64,000 nt of DNA from Sulfitobacter sp. S223 (GCF_025143825.1 NZ_CP083560.1:2666001-2730000); one strand, 5' to 3'. Shown: positions 42,464 through 52,174, numbered from the stretch's first letter. The notes: generated from the sequence alone by a model not told the origin. Numbers and translations are program-made.

Positions 42464-43836
42464 TGTTCTTGTCTGTTTTCGATATGTTCAAAGTGGGGAT
42501 TGGTCCGTCCTCCTCACATACCATGGGGCCGATGGTTGCCGCCGCGCGGTTCCTTGATCAGATGCGGGCGTCTCCGTTTCATTTTGGCGGATTACGGGCA
42601 TCGCTGCACGGCAGTCTTGCGTTCACCGGCGTGGGGCACGCTACGGATCGCGCAACGATTCTTGGTCTGTCTGGCTTCACGCCCGAAAGCTACGATGCTG
42701 AAAAAGCCGAAGAGGTCCTGCAAGAGATCGCGGACACGCACATAATCAACGCGCCGGATCTGCCGCCGCTTAACTTCAACCCCAAACGGGATCTGGTGTT
42801 TGATTACGACGCCCCGCTGGACGGTCACGCAAACGGGATGATCCTGATGGCCACGGATGCGCAGGGCGATGTCACGATGCGGCAGGTCTATTATTCCATC
42901 GGCGGCGGCTTTGTCATGACGGCAGAAGAGCTTGCCGCAGGCAAAGACACCGACGAAGGCGCGCCTGTCCCCTACCCCTTCAAATCAGCCGCCGAAATGC
43001 TGGAGATGGCCAACGGGTCGGGTAAAACCATCGCCGCGATGAAGCGCGCCAACGAGGAATCGCGCGGCGGCGCCGACCATCTCCGCGCAGGTTCCAAACG
43101 CCTTTGGCAGGTGATGAACGATTGTATCAACCGCGGGTTAGAAACCGATGGCATCCTGCCCGGTGGCCTCAACGTCAAGCGCCGCGCCAAGGGCATCCAT
43201 CAGGCACTGCTGGCAGAGCGCGGGCTGAACCAGTCCGCACCGCACACGATCAACGACTGGATGAGTGTGTACGCCATGGCCGTGAACGAGGAAAACGCCG
43301 CAGGTGGCCAAGTGGTGACAGCCCCGACCAACGGCGCCGCCGGCGTGATGCCTGCCACATTGCGCTACTACCTCGATCATGTGCCGGGGGCCTCCGAAAG
43401 TCATATCGAAGACTTCCTTCTGACCGCCGCAGCTATTGGCGGTTTGGTGAAATTCAACGCGTCGATCTCGGGTGCAGAAGCCGGCTGTCAGGCCGAGGTA
43501 GGTTCGGCAGCGGCCATGTCTGCGGCGGGATTGTGCGCGGTAATGGGCGGCACTCCTGAACAGGTGGAGAATGCCGCAGAAATCGCATTGGAGCATCATC
43601 TGGGCATGACATGTGACCCAGTGCGCGGCCTTGTTCAGGTTCCTTGCATTGAACGCAATGGTCTGGGCGCGATCAAGGCTGTCTCAGCCGCGTCGCTTGC
43701 TCTGCGCGGCGACGGCACCCATCTGGTACCTCTAGACGCTTGTATTGAAACCATGCGCCAAACCGGCGCCGACATGAGCGAAAAGTACAAAGAAACATCG
43801 TTGGGCGGTCTGGCCGTGAATATTCCTAATTGCTGA
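42463..43836 (+). CDS. sdaA: L-serine ammonia-lyase, iron-sulfur type
   Basis: A 457-residue single-chain L-serine dehydratase (serine to pyruvate and ammonia). The beta domain opens [21 protein letters not shown]. The catalytic alpha domain has [42 protein letters not shown] and [22 protein letters not shown], the last two holding the cysteines that bind the 4Fe-4S cluster. The length equals that of the E. coli enzymes (about 455). It is translationally coupled to the upstream GST by a one-base overlap. Confidence 0.95.
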   Translation: MFLSVFDMFKVGIGPSSSHTMGPMVAAARFLDQMRASPFHFGGLRASLHGSLAFTGVGHATDRATILGLSGFTPESYDAEKAEEVLQEIADTHIINAPDLPPLNFNPKRDLVFDYDAPLDGHANGMILMATDAQGDVTMRQVYYSIGGGFVMTAEELAAGKDTDEGAPVPYPFKSAAEMLEMANGSGKTIAAMKRANEESRGGADHLRAGSKRLWQVMNDCINRGLETDGILPGGLNVKRRAKGIHQALLAERGLNQSAPHTINDWMSVYAMAVNEENAAGGQVVTAPTNGAAGVMPATLRYYLDHVPGASESHIEDFLLTAAAIGGLVKFNASISGAEAGCQAEVGSAAAMSAAGLCAVMGGTPEQVENAAEIALEHHLGMTCDPVRGLVQVPCIERNGLGAIKAVSAASLALRGDGTHLVPLDACIETMRQTGADMSEKYKETSLGGLAVNIPNC

Positions 43837-43938
43837 CCCTTGGTCATCAGCGTTTTGCGGGAACAGGATGAGGTCTCAGGCGTTTCATTTGCGACTTGCA
43901 CGCATTTGGCGTGCTGAAACTGTTTTAAGGATACCGAC

Positions 43939-44610
43939 ATGAAAATTCTGATGATCCTCACGTCACACGACAAACTTGGCGACACCGGTGAAAAGACCGG
44001 CTTCTGGCTCGAAGAGTTTGCGGCCCCCTATTACGTCCTCAAGGATGCGGGCGCAGAGATCACGTTGGCCTCGCCCAAAGGTGGCCAGCCGCCACTTGAC
44101 CCCAAAAGCGATACGGAAGACGCGCAGACCGCAGCCACCGACCGATTTAAATCCGACGATGCAGCGCAAGCGGCCCTTGCTTCGACAGAAAAGCTGTCCG
44201 GCATCACCGCAGACGGGTATGACGCAGTGTTCTATCCCGGTGGCCATGGGCCGTTGTGGGATCTGGCCGAAGATGCAGACAGCATCCGCCTGATCGAAAG
44301 CTTCGCCGACAAGGACCTGCCAATCGGTGCCGTCTGCCACGCGCCTGCGATCTTCAAGCACACAAAAATTGGTGACAAGCCGCTCGTCGCCGGCAAACAG
44401 GTGACCGGCTTTACCAACAGTGAAGAAGAAGGCGTTGGCCTGACCGATGTGGTGCCTTTCCTTGTCGAGGACATGCTCAAGGCCAATGGTGGCGTCTACG
44501 TGAGCGGCGACGACTGGGCCAGCTTTGTCACATCCGACGGCAAACTGGTAACCGGGCAGAACCCCGCCTCTTCAGAAGAAGCGGCGAAAAAGCTTCTTGA
44601 ATTCATCTAA
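43939..44610 (+). CDS. DJ-1/PfpI family protein (Hsp31/glyoxalase III-like)
   Basis: A 223-residue class I glutamine amidotransferase-fold protein. The nucleophile elbow is GAVCHAPAIF (Cys133, His134), the acidic partner lies in KTGFWLEEFAAPYYVL, and GYDAVFYPGGHGPLWDLA forms the conserved core loop. This pattern places it with the type 1 domain proteins related to Hsp31, which can convert methylglyoxal to lactate or act as chaperones/deglycases. The exact role is unproven. AAGGAT lies 6 bases before the ATG. It stands 102 bases after sdaA, with a terminator at 44618. Confidence 0.88.
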   Translation: MKILMILTSHDKLGDTGEKTGFWLEEFAAPYYVLKDAGAEITLASPKGGQPPLDPKSDTEDAQTAATDRFKSDDAAQAALASTEKLSGITADGYDAVFYPGGHGPLWDLAEDADSIRLIESFADKDLPIGAVCHAPAIFKHTKIGDKPLVAGKQVTGFTNSEEEGVGLTDVVPFLVEDMLKANGGVYVSGDDWASFVTSDGKLVTGQNPASSEEAAKKLLEFI

Positions 44611-44617
44611 ACATAAC

Positions 44618-44646
44618 CGCCGGGGTACTGACGTGCCCCGGCGTTT
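44618..44646 (+). terminator. Rho-independent terminator after the DJ-1/PfpI gene
   Basis: An 8-base-pair stem (CGCCGGGG at 44618-44625 with CCCCGGCG at 44636-44643), 10-base loop, followed by TTT. The T run is short, so termination may be partial. Confidence 0.65.
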
Positions 44647-44694
44647 CCCCACTCGGCTCTTGTCATGGCGAAAGTCCCGCCGTAGCCCTATGGC

Positions 44695-45615
44695 ATGAAC
44701 ACCGACAAGCCGACTTTGGGAATATTGCTGATGCTGGGATTTTGTATCCTTGCACCTTTGGGCGACTCTCTGGCCAAAGTGCTTGGTCCGGTAATCCCCT
44801 TGGGGCAACTTGTTCTTGTCCGCTTTGCCGCACAGGTAGTATTGCTGATCCCTTTGGTATTCTTGTCTGGAATGAAGTGGCGCATGCATCGCCGCGCTGT
44901 CAGGCTATCTGTGCTGCGGACCGTTCTGCATATCTTTGGCATCGGTGGCATGTTCACTGCCCTTCAATTCCTACCTCTTGCAGATGCTATAGCGATTGTT
45001 TTCGTGATGCCGTTCATCATGCTTTTGTTGGGCCGCTTTGTGCTGAACGAAGAGGTCGGCCCGCATAGGCTTGTTGCTTGCGGCGTCGGGTTTATCGGGA
45101 CGCTGTTTGTCATTCAGCCGAATTTTCTGGCTGTAGGCTGGATCGCCCTGCTGCCGCTTGGCGTGGCTGTTATCTTTGCGTTCTTCATGCTCACCACCCG
45201 CCAGATTGCCAGAGAGGTGGACCCGATCGCGCTTCAGGCGCTAAGTGGCGTGATTGCTGTGGTGATCCTTTTGCCGATAATGGCATTTGGCATATCGATT
45301 GACTTCGCCCCGCTGCAAATCGTGCTGCCGGAAGGGACCGAATGGGGGCTGCTTGCTGCCGTCGGTGTTTTAGGCACGCTGGCGCATTTGTTGATGACAT
45401 GGTCCTTGCGCTTTGCGCCCAGCGCAACCTTGGCACCGATGCAATACCTTGAAATCCCCGTTGCTGCTGCCGTGGGCTTCTGGATTTTCAAGGAATGGCC
45501 CGACGCACTCGCGGGTTTCGGTATCATGCTGACAGTAGCAGCGGGGGTTTTCATTGTCCTTCGCGAGCAGGCCAGCGCACGCCGCCTTGCACGAAATGTG
45601 CCACCAGTGGCCTGA
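44695..45615 (+). CDS. EamA-family (DMT) transporter
   Basis: A 306-residue membrane protein with about ten hydrophobic segments in two EamA repeats: LILMLGFCILAPLGDSLAKV-like opening, FLPLADAIAIVFVMPFIMLL and LGRFVLNEEVGPHR in the first; RFAPSATLAPMQYLEIPVAA and FWIFKEWPDALAGFGIML in the second. The substrate is unknown; relatives are often annotated as amino-acid metabolite or RhaT-like exporters. No clear ribosome site precedes the ATG at 44695. Its last 65 bases overlap, tail to tail, the thiamine diphosphokinase gene on the other strand. Confidence 0.85.
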   Translation: MNTDKPTLGILLMLGFCILAPLGDSLAKVLGPVIPLGQLVLVRFAAQVVLLIPLVFLSGMKWRMHRRAVRLSVLRTVLHIFGIGGMFTALQFLPLADAIAIVFVMPFIMLLLGRFVLNEEVGPHRLVACGVGFIGTLFVIQPNFLAVGWIALLPLGVAVIFAFFMLTTRQIAREVDPIALQALSGVIAVVILLPIMAFGISIDFAPLQIVLPEGTEWGLLAAVGVLGTLAHLLMTWSLRFAPSATLAPMQYLEIPVAAAVGFWIFKEWPDALAGFGIMLTVAAGVFIVLREQASARRLARNVPPVA

Positions 45616-46243
45616 GATACCGACGCGGCATAATCAGCAGCATACCAGGCGCGTCAAAGGACAGATCAATGCCCCCCATCGACCTGTTGGATGTGCCGAT
45701 AAAGCGGGCCGGATCAAATACCAGATCGTCTATCGGCCATTCAAGTCCGCTGCTTTGCCCCGTGACCCGAAGCAGGGGAAACAATGAAACGGTCTCACCG
45801 ATCTCCATCTCCAAGGATAACTTGGGCGGCGCAAGAAGGATCACTTCCGCACCGCACAAAAGAACGCAGGGGCGGTCAGCATGGACCAAAAGTGTATGAA
45901 ACGCAGCCAGTTGGTGATCCATGCGCCCGCCGCAAAACCCTGCCCCGACGACCACAGGGGCGTCAACGTGACGAAGAGCCTTGTCGAAATCGGTAGATTG
46001 TTGTTCACTTATGCGATGCTGACGCGCGTCGGGTACAAGGGCAAGTGCCTCTGGGGGGGCACTGTCCATATCTCCGATGACTGCATCCGGCAGGCTGCCT
46101 GCCAATTGCGCGGTAACCAATCCGCCATCCACAGCAACAAGTTTCGGCGCCAGGGTTAATGCCTCGGCAAGATCTTCTGCGCTAGCCTGCCCCCCACCTA
46201 GAAGTGTGATTGGATCGGAACTGTAAACAATGGCTTTTGACAT
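45551..46243 (-). CDS. thiN: Thiamine diphosphokinase
   Basis: A 230-residue thiamine pyrophosphokinase, which transfers diphosphate from ATP to thiamine to make ThDP. Catalytic-domain motifs: VAVDGGLVTAQL, the metal/ATP loop VIGDMDSAPPEAL, QSTDFDKALRHV and GAGFCGGRMDHQLAAF. The C-terminal beta-domain binds thiamine (SMGGIDLSFDAPGMLLIMP). The ATG at 46243 was chosen because the alignment with the family starts there (SKAIVYSSDPITLLGGG). ThDP is the cofactor of the decarboxylase at 9.8 kb. The 3' end overlaps the EamA gene by 65 bases. Confidence 0.92.
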   Translation of the reverse strand: MSKAIVYSSDPITLLGGGQASAEDLAEALTLAPKLVAVDGGLVTAQLAGSLPDAVIGDMDSAPPEALALVPDARQHRISEQQSTDFDKALRHVDAPVVVGAGFCGGRMDHQLAAFHTLLVHADRPCVLLCGAEVILLAPPKLSLEMEIGETVSLFPLLRVTGQSSGLEWPIDDLVFDPARFIGTSNRSMGGIDLSFDAPGMLLIMPRRYLRPLVAHFVQGGVRWPAREGQ

Positions 46244-46381
46244 AGGGCTTTCATGCCGGAATTGGAAACCGACCACAATAACGCCACACAATGATACCGT
46301 GGCTTGCACAGTTTGGAGCCGCTTTGGTCTTGGACATCATGGTAAACATATCGGAACAAATACGCAGAGGACGAGCATCCG

Positions 46382-48613
46382 ATGATCAATAATAACAAGA
46401 TTCTTACCGTATCCTATGGCACTTTCTCGTGCACACTTGAAGGATTCGATGATTCCTTTGGTACCATGAAGGCGATTGCAGAGTATTTTCGCGATCTTGC
46501 TTCGGATGACAGGTATTTCGGGGCAGAGCCACCACAACCTGACGCACAAATGTTGGCACGGATCGCCCAGCGAGAGATTTCGCGAAATGTTGAGGCCCGA
46601 CAGGATGATGGGCGCATTGTTTTGTCAGCCAGAGAGACCGAACAGGCCGCGTCTGTTGTTGCTTCCGATGTCGTAGAAGACGTGGCCGCAGCGGTTGCCG
46701 ACGCAACAGTCGCAAAAGCCAAGACCGATGAACCCCAGCTACCCGCTGTTGAAGCGCCATACACCGCTGCTGAAGATATGCAGGATGACGCGGTCGAAGA
46801 GTCTGACGATGACTATGCCGAAGAGCCCGAAGTATCGATCGAAGATGAAACGTCCATCAAGGTCACGGCCTCGGATGAATTGCCCGACGATGCGCCAACC
46901 GAAACAACCGTCCAAGTAGACGAACCCGACATCGTGCCAAGCCTGCCAGACGCAGATGTCGAAGCTTTCTTTGCCGATCGCGAAGAAAAACCGGCTGAGA
47001 TTGAAGACGCAGACGAAGCAGTAGACGAACCGACACAAGAACGCGCCCGCGCTGACAGCATCGCAGACAAACTCAAGCGGATCCGCGCTGTCGTATCCCA
47101 GCAAACCGATGCACAAGCCGCGCCTGACTATTCAGAAGACCAGCACGCCGATGCCGGTTCTATCGAAGCGACAGCCGTCGAAACGCCATCGGCCGAAGCG
47201 TTTGCAGAAGATGAAGACACCGCAGATGTCACCAATGATGTACTGACAAACACGCTCCGCGATCTCGAAGATGCATTGGACGCTGACGACGAGATGGACA
47301 CCGCGCAAGAGCTTGATAAAGACGCGTACTCAGACGAAGCAGAGGACGAAGACGAAGACATCACCGCTATTCTGAACCGTCTGGACGATGAAGCAGATTC
47401 AGCTGATCTGGCCGCTGACGAAGCTGAGTTCGACACCGATTCCTTTGATGACACGGATGAAATGGGCGGCAACATCCTTGCCGCTATGGATACCGTAGAA
47501 GCCATCGATGATGCAGAAGACGATAATTTCTTCGATGTCGAAGAAACTGCTCCGAAGGCTGAGGAGCCCAAGCCGGCCGCCCCACGCACACGCGTGCTGA
47601 AAGTAAAGCGCGCTACGCTAGAGGCCGCTATCCGGGCAGGCAAACTGGAAGAATACGACGATGAGGAAGAGAATGAAGCGCAAGATCAGGCCGCTGTTTC
47701 TCCGCTGCGCAAAGCGCCTCTTGCCGACAGTTCATCGCTAAGTGATGAGGCCGAAGAGGATCTGGCGCGCGAGCTGGCAGAGCTTGAAGCGGATATGGCT
47801 GCAGAGCAGGATCAGGACCTCGGCTTTGAATATGAAGCGGTCGAATTCGACACTGTTGAAGAAGCTCTTGAAGAACTGGCCGAAGAAGAGTCGCCAGAAG
47901 ACGAAGACGCCTCCGCGGCGCGCGCCGAAATTCGCACAAACGCCGATGCTGACCTCTCCCGCCTGATGGAAGAGACCAAACTGCAGATGGAAGAACCCGA
48001 AAGTGCCACGCGCCGCGATGCATTTTCCCATCTTCGCGCTGCTGTTGCCGCGAAAAAAGCGGATGAGGCTGTTGGCGGGTCATTGGATGATGAAGAAACT
48101 GATGAAGCCTACCGCGACGATCTGGCCAGCGTTGTCCGCCCGCGCCGTCCCGTTAGCGGAGAACGTGGCCGGACAGAACGTCCGTCAGAGCAGCGCCCAG
48201 CACCGCTGAAACTGGTTGCCGAACAACGCATTGACGTCTCGGAGCCAAGCAAGGTTGTGCCGGTCAGACCGCGCCGTGTTGCAGCAGTTGCACCGCAACC
48301 CGCGCCCGTCGCAAAAGACATAGACGCTGCAAGCTTTACAGATTTTGCAAGTGAGATGGGTGCCGAATCGCTGCCTGACCTTCTCGAAGCGGCAGCTGCA
48401 TATTTGTCGTTTGTTGAAGGCCACGAACAATTCTCTCGCCCGCAGCTGATGACTAAAGTGCGTCAGGTCGAACAAGAAAACTTCACCCGTGAAGATAGCC
48501 TGCGTTCGTTCGGCAAGCTGCTGCGCGAAGGCAAGATCGAAAAGCTCAAAGGCGGTCGGTTTCAGGCGTCCGAACAGATCGGGTTCAAGCCGGATGCGCG
48601 CGCAGTAGGCTGA
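46382..48613 (+). CDS. Very acidic 743-residue protein of unknown function
   Basis: Three zones are visible. Residues 1-80 look folded (MINNNKILTVSYGTFSCTLE, FDDSFGTMKAIAEYFRDLAS, RIAQREISRNVE). Residues 80-640 are low-complexity and extremely rich in Asp, Glu and Ala, with long runs such as DEAEDEDEDITAILNRLDDE, and short basic helices spaced along it (SIADKLKRIRAVVSQQ, RTRVLKVKRATLEAAIRAGK, ATRRDAFSHLRAAVAAKK). Residues 655-743 look like a winged-helix-type domain (LPDLLEAAAAYLSFVEGHEQ, FSRPQLMTKVRQVEQENFTR, GKLLREGKIEKLKGGRFQAS). There is no signal peptide. GAGGA lies 10 bases before the ATG. I believe relatives exist across Rhodobacteraceae but know no function. A terminator follows. Confidence 0.85.
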   Translation: MINNNKILTVSYGTFSCTLEGFDDSFGTMKAIAEYFRDLASDDRYFGAEPPQPDAQMLARIAQREISRNVEARQDDGRIVLSARETEQAASVVASDVVEDVAAAVADATVAKAKTDEPQLPAVEAPYTAAEDMQDDAVEESDDDYAEEPEVSIEDETSIKVTASDELPDDAPTETTVQVDEPDIVPSLPDADVEAFFADREEKPAEIEDADEAVDEPTQERARADSIADKLKRIRAVVSQQTDAQAAPDYSEDQHADAGSIEATAVETPSAEAFAEDEDTADVTNDVLTNTLRDLEDALDADDEMDTAQELDKDAYSDEAEDEDEDITAILNRLDDEADSADLAADEAEFDTDSFDDTDEMGGNILAAMDTVEAIDDAEDDNFFDVEETAPKAEEPKPAAPRTRVLKVKRATLEAAIRAGKLEEYDDEEENEAQDQAAVSPLRKAPLADSSSLSDEAEEDLARELAELEADMAAEQDQDLGFEYEAVEFDTVEEALEELAEEESPEDEDASAARAEIRTNADADLSRLMEETKLQMEEPESATRRDAFSHLRAAVAAKKADEAVGGSLDDEETDEAYRDDLASVVRPRRPVSGERGRTERPSEQRPAPLKLVAEQRIDVSEPSKVVPVRPRRVAAVAPQPAPVAKDIDAASFTDFASEMGAESLPDLLEAAAAYLSFVEGHEQFSRPQLMTKVRQVEQENFTREDSLRSFGKLLREGKIEKLKGGRFQASEQIGFKPDARAVG

Positions 48614-48639
48614 TCCTATCCAGACCAGACAAATCATAT

Positions 48640-48663
48640 AGGCGGGCCAATCAGCCCGCCTTT
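48640..48663 (+). terminator. Rho-independent terminator
   Basis: An 8-base-pair stem (AGGCGGGC at 48640-48647 with GCCCGCCT at 48654-48661), loop CAATCA, followed by TTTATCCTTTTT. It ends the transcript of the acidic 743-residue protein. Confidence 0.82.
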
Positions 48664-48788
48664 ATCCTTTTTGAGGCACACTAGTCAGTCCAAGGTTAAG
48701 GCATTCCACGGCAGTTTTCCCCGCTGACTATTCAAATCAGCGTGAGCGCAATTGACCCGCGTTTCATTTTCGCTCATTTCCGCTGCGT

Positions 48789-49148
48789 ATGCGTGTCTTT
48801 AGAACCCTCATGATTGTCGTGCTTCTTTTCAGCATTCTGCCCTGGGGGGCCTACACTGCGGCGTGGTCTGCCTCGACGCGTGTGGAAATGGGCGAAACAA
48901 TTGCGGTAACCACTCTGGCAGAAGTATCCGGCCAAAAAGTGACAAGCGATCAGACCGCACAATCAGCAGTGAAACGGTGCCGCATCGCCACATTGCCCGG
49001 TACGCGGTGCAGCACGGACCACGCCGTACTTCCCACGCAACCGGAGCCGAATTTTGAAGCCTCCCGTGGCTTGATGATCGCGCAAAAGGCCGCGGCGTGG
49101 CGCGATCTATCACCAGCTCCGCCAAGGTCACCTCCCCGCTCTTTCTAA
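48789..49148 (+). CDS. Small exported or membrane-anchored protein of unknown function
   Basis: A 119-residue protein with an N-terminal hydrophobic segment (MRVFRTLMIVVLLFSILPWGAYTAAW) that may be a signal peptide or anchor. The rest is polar, with KRCRIATLPGTRCSTDHAVLP as the one motif that looks conserved (two cysteines). No ribosome site is obvious. It lies 52 bases upstream of the L,D-transpeptidase gene on the same strand, so a role in envelope work is possible. I recall similar short frames in front of this enzyme in related bacteria, but cannot name the family. Confidence 0.55.
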   Translation: MRVFRTLMIVVLLFSILPWGAYTAAWSASTRVEMGETIAVTTLAEVSGQKVTSDQTAQSAVKRCRIATLPGTRCSTDHAVLPTQPEPNFEASRGLMIAQKAAAWRDLSPAPPRSPPRSF

Positions 49149-49200
49149 TCGGCAAACCGGCGCAAAGCGCCATCCCCGAACTGAAAGAATGGAGTGTCTC

Positions 49201-49905
49201 ATGTTGAGCAGACGTAACTTTATCGCCATGGGCGGTATGGCAGGCCTTGTGGCTTGTGGTCAAAAACTACCCGACGAACCCACCCGCGCCGCACTTGCCC
49301 AGCCAGCGCCTAATTTCCCGCCTTTGCCTGATTTCTATCAGGCCATCACAGATGAAAAATTCCCGATACCAGCCATCGAAGAGGGCAGCCTATCGCCCGA
49401 GTATTGGCGACAGAAGGTCACCAACCCCTGGCCTGACCGGACGCATGGCAGCATTGTCATCGATCCTGATGCCGCCCTTCTTTATTTTGTCGAAACACCC
49501 GACAGCGCGACTCGCTACGGTGTGAGCGTCGGTGCAGCGGGCTTTGACTGGAATGGCACAGCCCGGCTTCAGTTCTGGCGCAGCTGGCCGCGCTGGAACG
49601 TACCGGACACTATGGTGGCACGTCGCCCCGAGCTTGCGCCCTACTCTGTTGCGAATGGCGGCATGGATGCAGGACCGGAAAATCCATTAGGCGCGCGCGC
49701 GCTGTATCTGTTTCAGAACGGCAAGGATACTCTTTACCGTGTCCATGGTGATGCTTCTTCGCGCGAGTTGGGTAAGCCAGTGTCTTCGGGGTGTATCAGG
49801 ATGTTGAATCAGGATGTCATCCACCTGAACGACCGGGCTGTTCACGGCGCAGATGTGACGGTTCTTCCCTCGATCAAACCATCCAAACTCACACAGCTAT
49901 ATTAA
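49201..49905 (+). CDS. L,D-transpeptidase (YkuD/ErfK family), lipoprotein or Tat-exported
   Basis: A 234-residue protein. The N-terminus MLSRRNFIAMGGMAGLVACG combines a twin-arginine-like motif (SRRNF) with a lipobox (LVAC, Cys19). The YkuD catalytic site is intact: His182 in YRVHGDASS and Cys198 in SSGCIRMLNQDVIHLN. Such enzymes form 3-3 peptidoglycan cross-links or attach proteins to the wall in the periplasm. GGAG lies 7 bases before the ATG at 49201; an in-frame ATG at 49189 would spoil the signal. A terminator follows at 49933. Confidence 0.9.
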   Translation: MLSRRNFIAMGGMAGLVACGQKLPDEPTRAALAQPAPNFPPLPDFYQAITDEKFPIPAIEEGSLSPEYWRQKVTNPWPDRTHGSIVIDPDAALLYFVETPDSATRYGVSVGAAGFDWNGTARLQFWRSWPRWNVPDTMVARRPELAPYSVANGGMDAGPENPLGARALYLFQNGKDTLYRVHGDASSRELGKPVSSGCIRMLNQDVIHLNDRAVHGADVTVLPSIKPSKLTQLY

Positions 49906-49932
49906 TGCAATCCAAACATTGCCTCGCAACAG

Positions 49933-49960
49933 AAAAGGCGGAGCTGACAGCCCGCCTTTT
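49933..49960. terminator. Bidirectional rho-independent terminator
   Basis: A 9-base-pair stem (AAAAGGCGG at 49933-49941 with CCGCCTTTT at 49952-49960) and a 10-base loop, with T runs on both strands. It lies between the convergent L,D-transpeptidase and DUF2842 genes. Confidence 0.8.
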
Positions 49961-49984
49961 CAAAACACTAAGAATGTCTTTGTC

Positions 49985-50218
49985 TCAGGCTAATGGGTCT
50001 TGCGGCCCGTCGGGATCAGCCTGCCCAACGCCCTTGAACACTGCCTTAAGAGGAAAGGCCCAGATGACGCCTGACCCGACATAGATAAGCAGCTCCACCC
50101 AGAACGGGGGACGGTCAAACAGCGAAATCACCCAGATCATTGCAACGATATAAACAGGTAATCCGATCAGCAGCACAAACAGCGACCAGCGGCGGCGGGC
50201 TTTATAGCTCAGAGCCAT
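49985..50218 (-). CDS. DUF2842 membrane protein
   Basis: A 77-residue protein with two hydrophobic segments (SLFVLLIGLPVYIVAMIWVI and VELLIYVGSGVIWAFPLKAV), a basic N-terminus (MALSYKARRRW) and an acidic tail. This is the pattern of DUF2842, a small inner-membrane family of alphaproteobacteria without known function. GAGGAA lies 6 bases before the ATG at 50218. It follows purA on the same strand with a 71-base gap. Confidence 0.85.
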   Translation of the reverse strand: MALSYKARRRWSLFVLLIGLPVYIVAMIWVISLFDRPPFWVELLIYVGSGVIWAFPLKAVFKGVGQADPDGPQDPLA

Positions 50219-50289
50219 GAGATTTCCTCGGGTTTAGGGCAGAACAAACCATCAATTGGTCCGCCCTGCCCCAATTTCAATTGCGACAC

Positions 50290-51582
50290 TCAGTCCGCAA
50301 AGGGATCGGTCACCAAAATCGTGTCCTCACGCTCTGGCGACGTAGACAGCAACGCAACCGGACATTCGATCAGCTCTTCTACACGGCGGACATATTTGAT
50401 CGCTTCTGCAGGCAGATCTGCCCAGCTACGCGCACCCTCGGTGGATTGGGACCAGCCCGGCATTTCTTCGTAGATTGGCGTGCAACGCGCCTGCTGGTCA
50501 GCGGCGGTGGGAAGATAATCCAGCCGCTTGCCGTCCAGTTCATAGGCGACGCAGATTTTGAGGGTCTCAAAACCGTCAAGCACATCTAGTTTGGTGAAAG
50601 AGATGCCGTTCACGCCGGATGTCGCGCATGTCTGGCGCACAAGCACAGCGTCAAACCAGCCGCAGCGGCGTTTGCGGCCTGTAACTGTACCGAACTCATG
50701 GCCGCGCTCACCCAGACGCTGACCATCCGCATCATTCAGTTCGGCCGGAAACGGGCCTTCGCCAACGCGGGTGGTGTAGGCTTTAACAATGCCCAGCACG
50801 AAATCGATCGATCCGGGCCCGATTCCCGTGCCTGTTGCCGCCTGTCCCGCGATCACGTTGGATGATGTCACGAAAGGGTACGTGCCGAAATCGATGTCCA
50901 ACAACGCGCCTTGGGCGCCTTCGAACAGGATGCGTTTACCGGCGCGGCGTTTTTCATTGAGGATTTTCCAGACCGGCGCTGCGTATTCCAGAACGGTGGG
51001 CGCGATGGCGCGCAGATCGGCCAGCAGGCGCTCGCGGTCAACAGGTTCCAGACCAAGGCCGCGGCGCAGGGCATCATGGTGCACCAGAGCGCGGTCCACC
51101 CGCAGTTCCAACGTGGCGTCATCCGCCAGATCGGCCACGCGCACCGAACGACGGCCGACTTTATCCTCATAGGCAGGGCCAATGCCGCGGCCCGTGGTGC
51201 CAATCTTGGCCACCGAAGTCTGTTCTTCGCGGGCGCGATCCAGCTCACCGTGGATAGGCAGGATCAGCGGCGTGTTTTCAGCAATCATCAGCGTTTCGGG
51301 CGTGATGGTCACGCCTTGGCCGCGCAGCTGGGCAATCTCTTTTTCCAAGTGCCACGGGTCCAGCACCACACCATTGCCGATGACCGACAGCTTGCCGCCG
51401 CGCACGATGCCTGATGGCAGCAGGCTCAGCTTATATACCTCACCGTCGATGACCAGCGTGTGGCCTGCGTTATGACCGCCCTGAAAGCGCGCGATTACAT
51501 CGGCGCGTTCGGACAACCAGTCCACGATCTTGCCTTTACCTTCGTCACCCCACTGGGCGCCTACGACAACAACATTGGCCAT
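50290..51582 (-). CDS. purA: Adenylosuccinate synthase
   Basis: A 430-residue PurA, joining IMP and aspartate with GTP to form adenylosuccinate, the first committed step to AMP. Signature blocks: [20 protein letters not shown] with the catalytic Asp, [14 protein letters not shown] with the catalytic His, [37 protein letters not shown], and the C-terminal [12 protein letters not shown]-like [20 protein letters not shown] lies 6 bases before the ATG. It is divergent from the DUF6524-like gene. Confidence 0.97.
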   Translation of the reverse strand: MANVVVVGAQWGDEGKGKIVDWLSERADVIARFQGGHNAGHTLVIDGEVYKLSLLPSGIVRGGKLSVIGNGVVLDPWHLEKEIAQLRGQGVTITPETLMIAENTPLILPIHGELDRAREEQTSVAKIGTTGRGIGPAYEDKVGRRSVRVADLADDATLELRVDRALVHHDALRRGLGLEPVDRERLLADLRAIAPTVLEYAAPVWKILNEKRRAGKRILFEGAQGALLDIDFGTYPFVTSSNVIAGQAATGTGIGPGSIDFVLGIVKAYTTRVGEGPFPAELNDADGQRLGERGHEFGTVTGRKRRCGWFDAVLVRQTCATSGVNGISFTKLDVLDGFETLKICVAYELDGKRLDYLPTAADQQARCTPIYEEMPGWSQSTEGARSWADLPAEAIKYVRRVEELIECPVALLSTSPEREDTILVTDPFAD

Positions 51583-51746
51583 GATATTCCTCTCAAAGCA
51601 GCGGCAGACCTGTCATTTGTGCGGTCAAACCCGCGCCCGTATAGCGGGGCACGCGCGTGCATGAAACCGCAAACTGAAGCTCGGGCATAGACTTTTGCGC
51701 CCGCGCCTTCGATATTGCGGTGAAACGATACAAAGGACCACCCGAA

Positions 51747-52142
51747 ATGGGCTTTATAGTGCGCTGGGTTTGCGCCTTTCTTCTGCTTGCGCTGACATTC
51801 AACCCGACCGAGTACAACTATGTTCAGTGGGCACGCAGTTATGGCGGAATGAACATCTCTATTGCGGTTTTGGCAGGGTTGGTGCTGCTGATTGGCTACA
51901 TTATTTATTTGCGCGCCACCCTTCGCAGCATAGGCGGATTCGGCATGGTTCTTGTTCTTGCCGTGGTTGGCGCAGGTCTTTGGGTGCTTTACGATCTGGG
52001 GGTGCTTCGCTTGAATGACCCCAGCATGAATGTCTGGCTCGGGCTCGGGGCGCTCAGCTTTGTGCTCGCGATTGGTCTCAGCTGGAGCATCGTGCGCCGG
52101 GGCCTCTCAGGTCAAGCCGACGTGGATGACGTGGATGTCTGA
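51747..52142 (+). CDS. Small four-helix membrane protein (DUF6524-like)
   Basis: A 131-residue protein with four hydrophobic segments (about residues 2-20, 35-55, 60-82 and 95-115) and an acidic tail (QADVDDVDV). The conserved-looking N-terminal stretch is RWVCAFLLLALTFNPTEYNY. I recall this family next to purA in Rhodobacteraceae under the name DUF6524; the function is unknown. AAAGGA stands about 9 bases before the ATG at 51747; a longer open frame (51720) would add nine polar residues and lose that site. Confidence 0.75.
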   Translation: MGFIVRWVCAFLLLALTFNPTEYNYVQWARSYGGMNISIAVLAGLVLLIGYIIYLRATLRSIGGFGMVLVLAVVGAGLWVLYDLGVLRLNDPSMNVWLGLGALSFVLAIGLSWSIVRRGLSGQADVDDVDV

Positions 52143-52174
52143 ATGCGGGACGGTGGGCGGGGCGGCTTGAGCCA

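Noticed and set aside
43832-43855. Possible terminator after sdaA (GCTGACC ... GGTCATCAGC then GTTTTG)
   Set aside because: The arms pair only in alternative, mutually exclusive 5-bp stems that include the stop codon; too weak to call.
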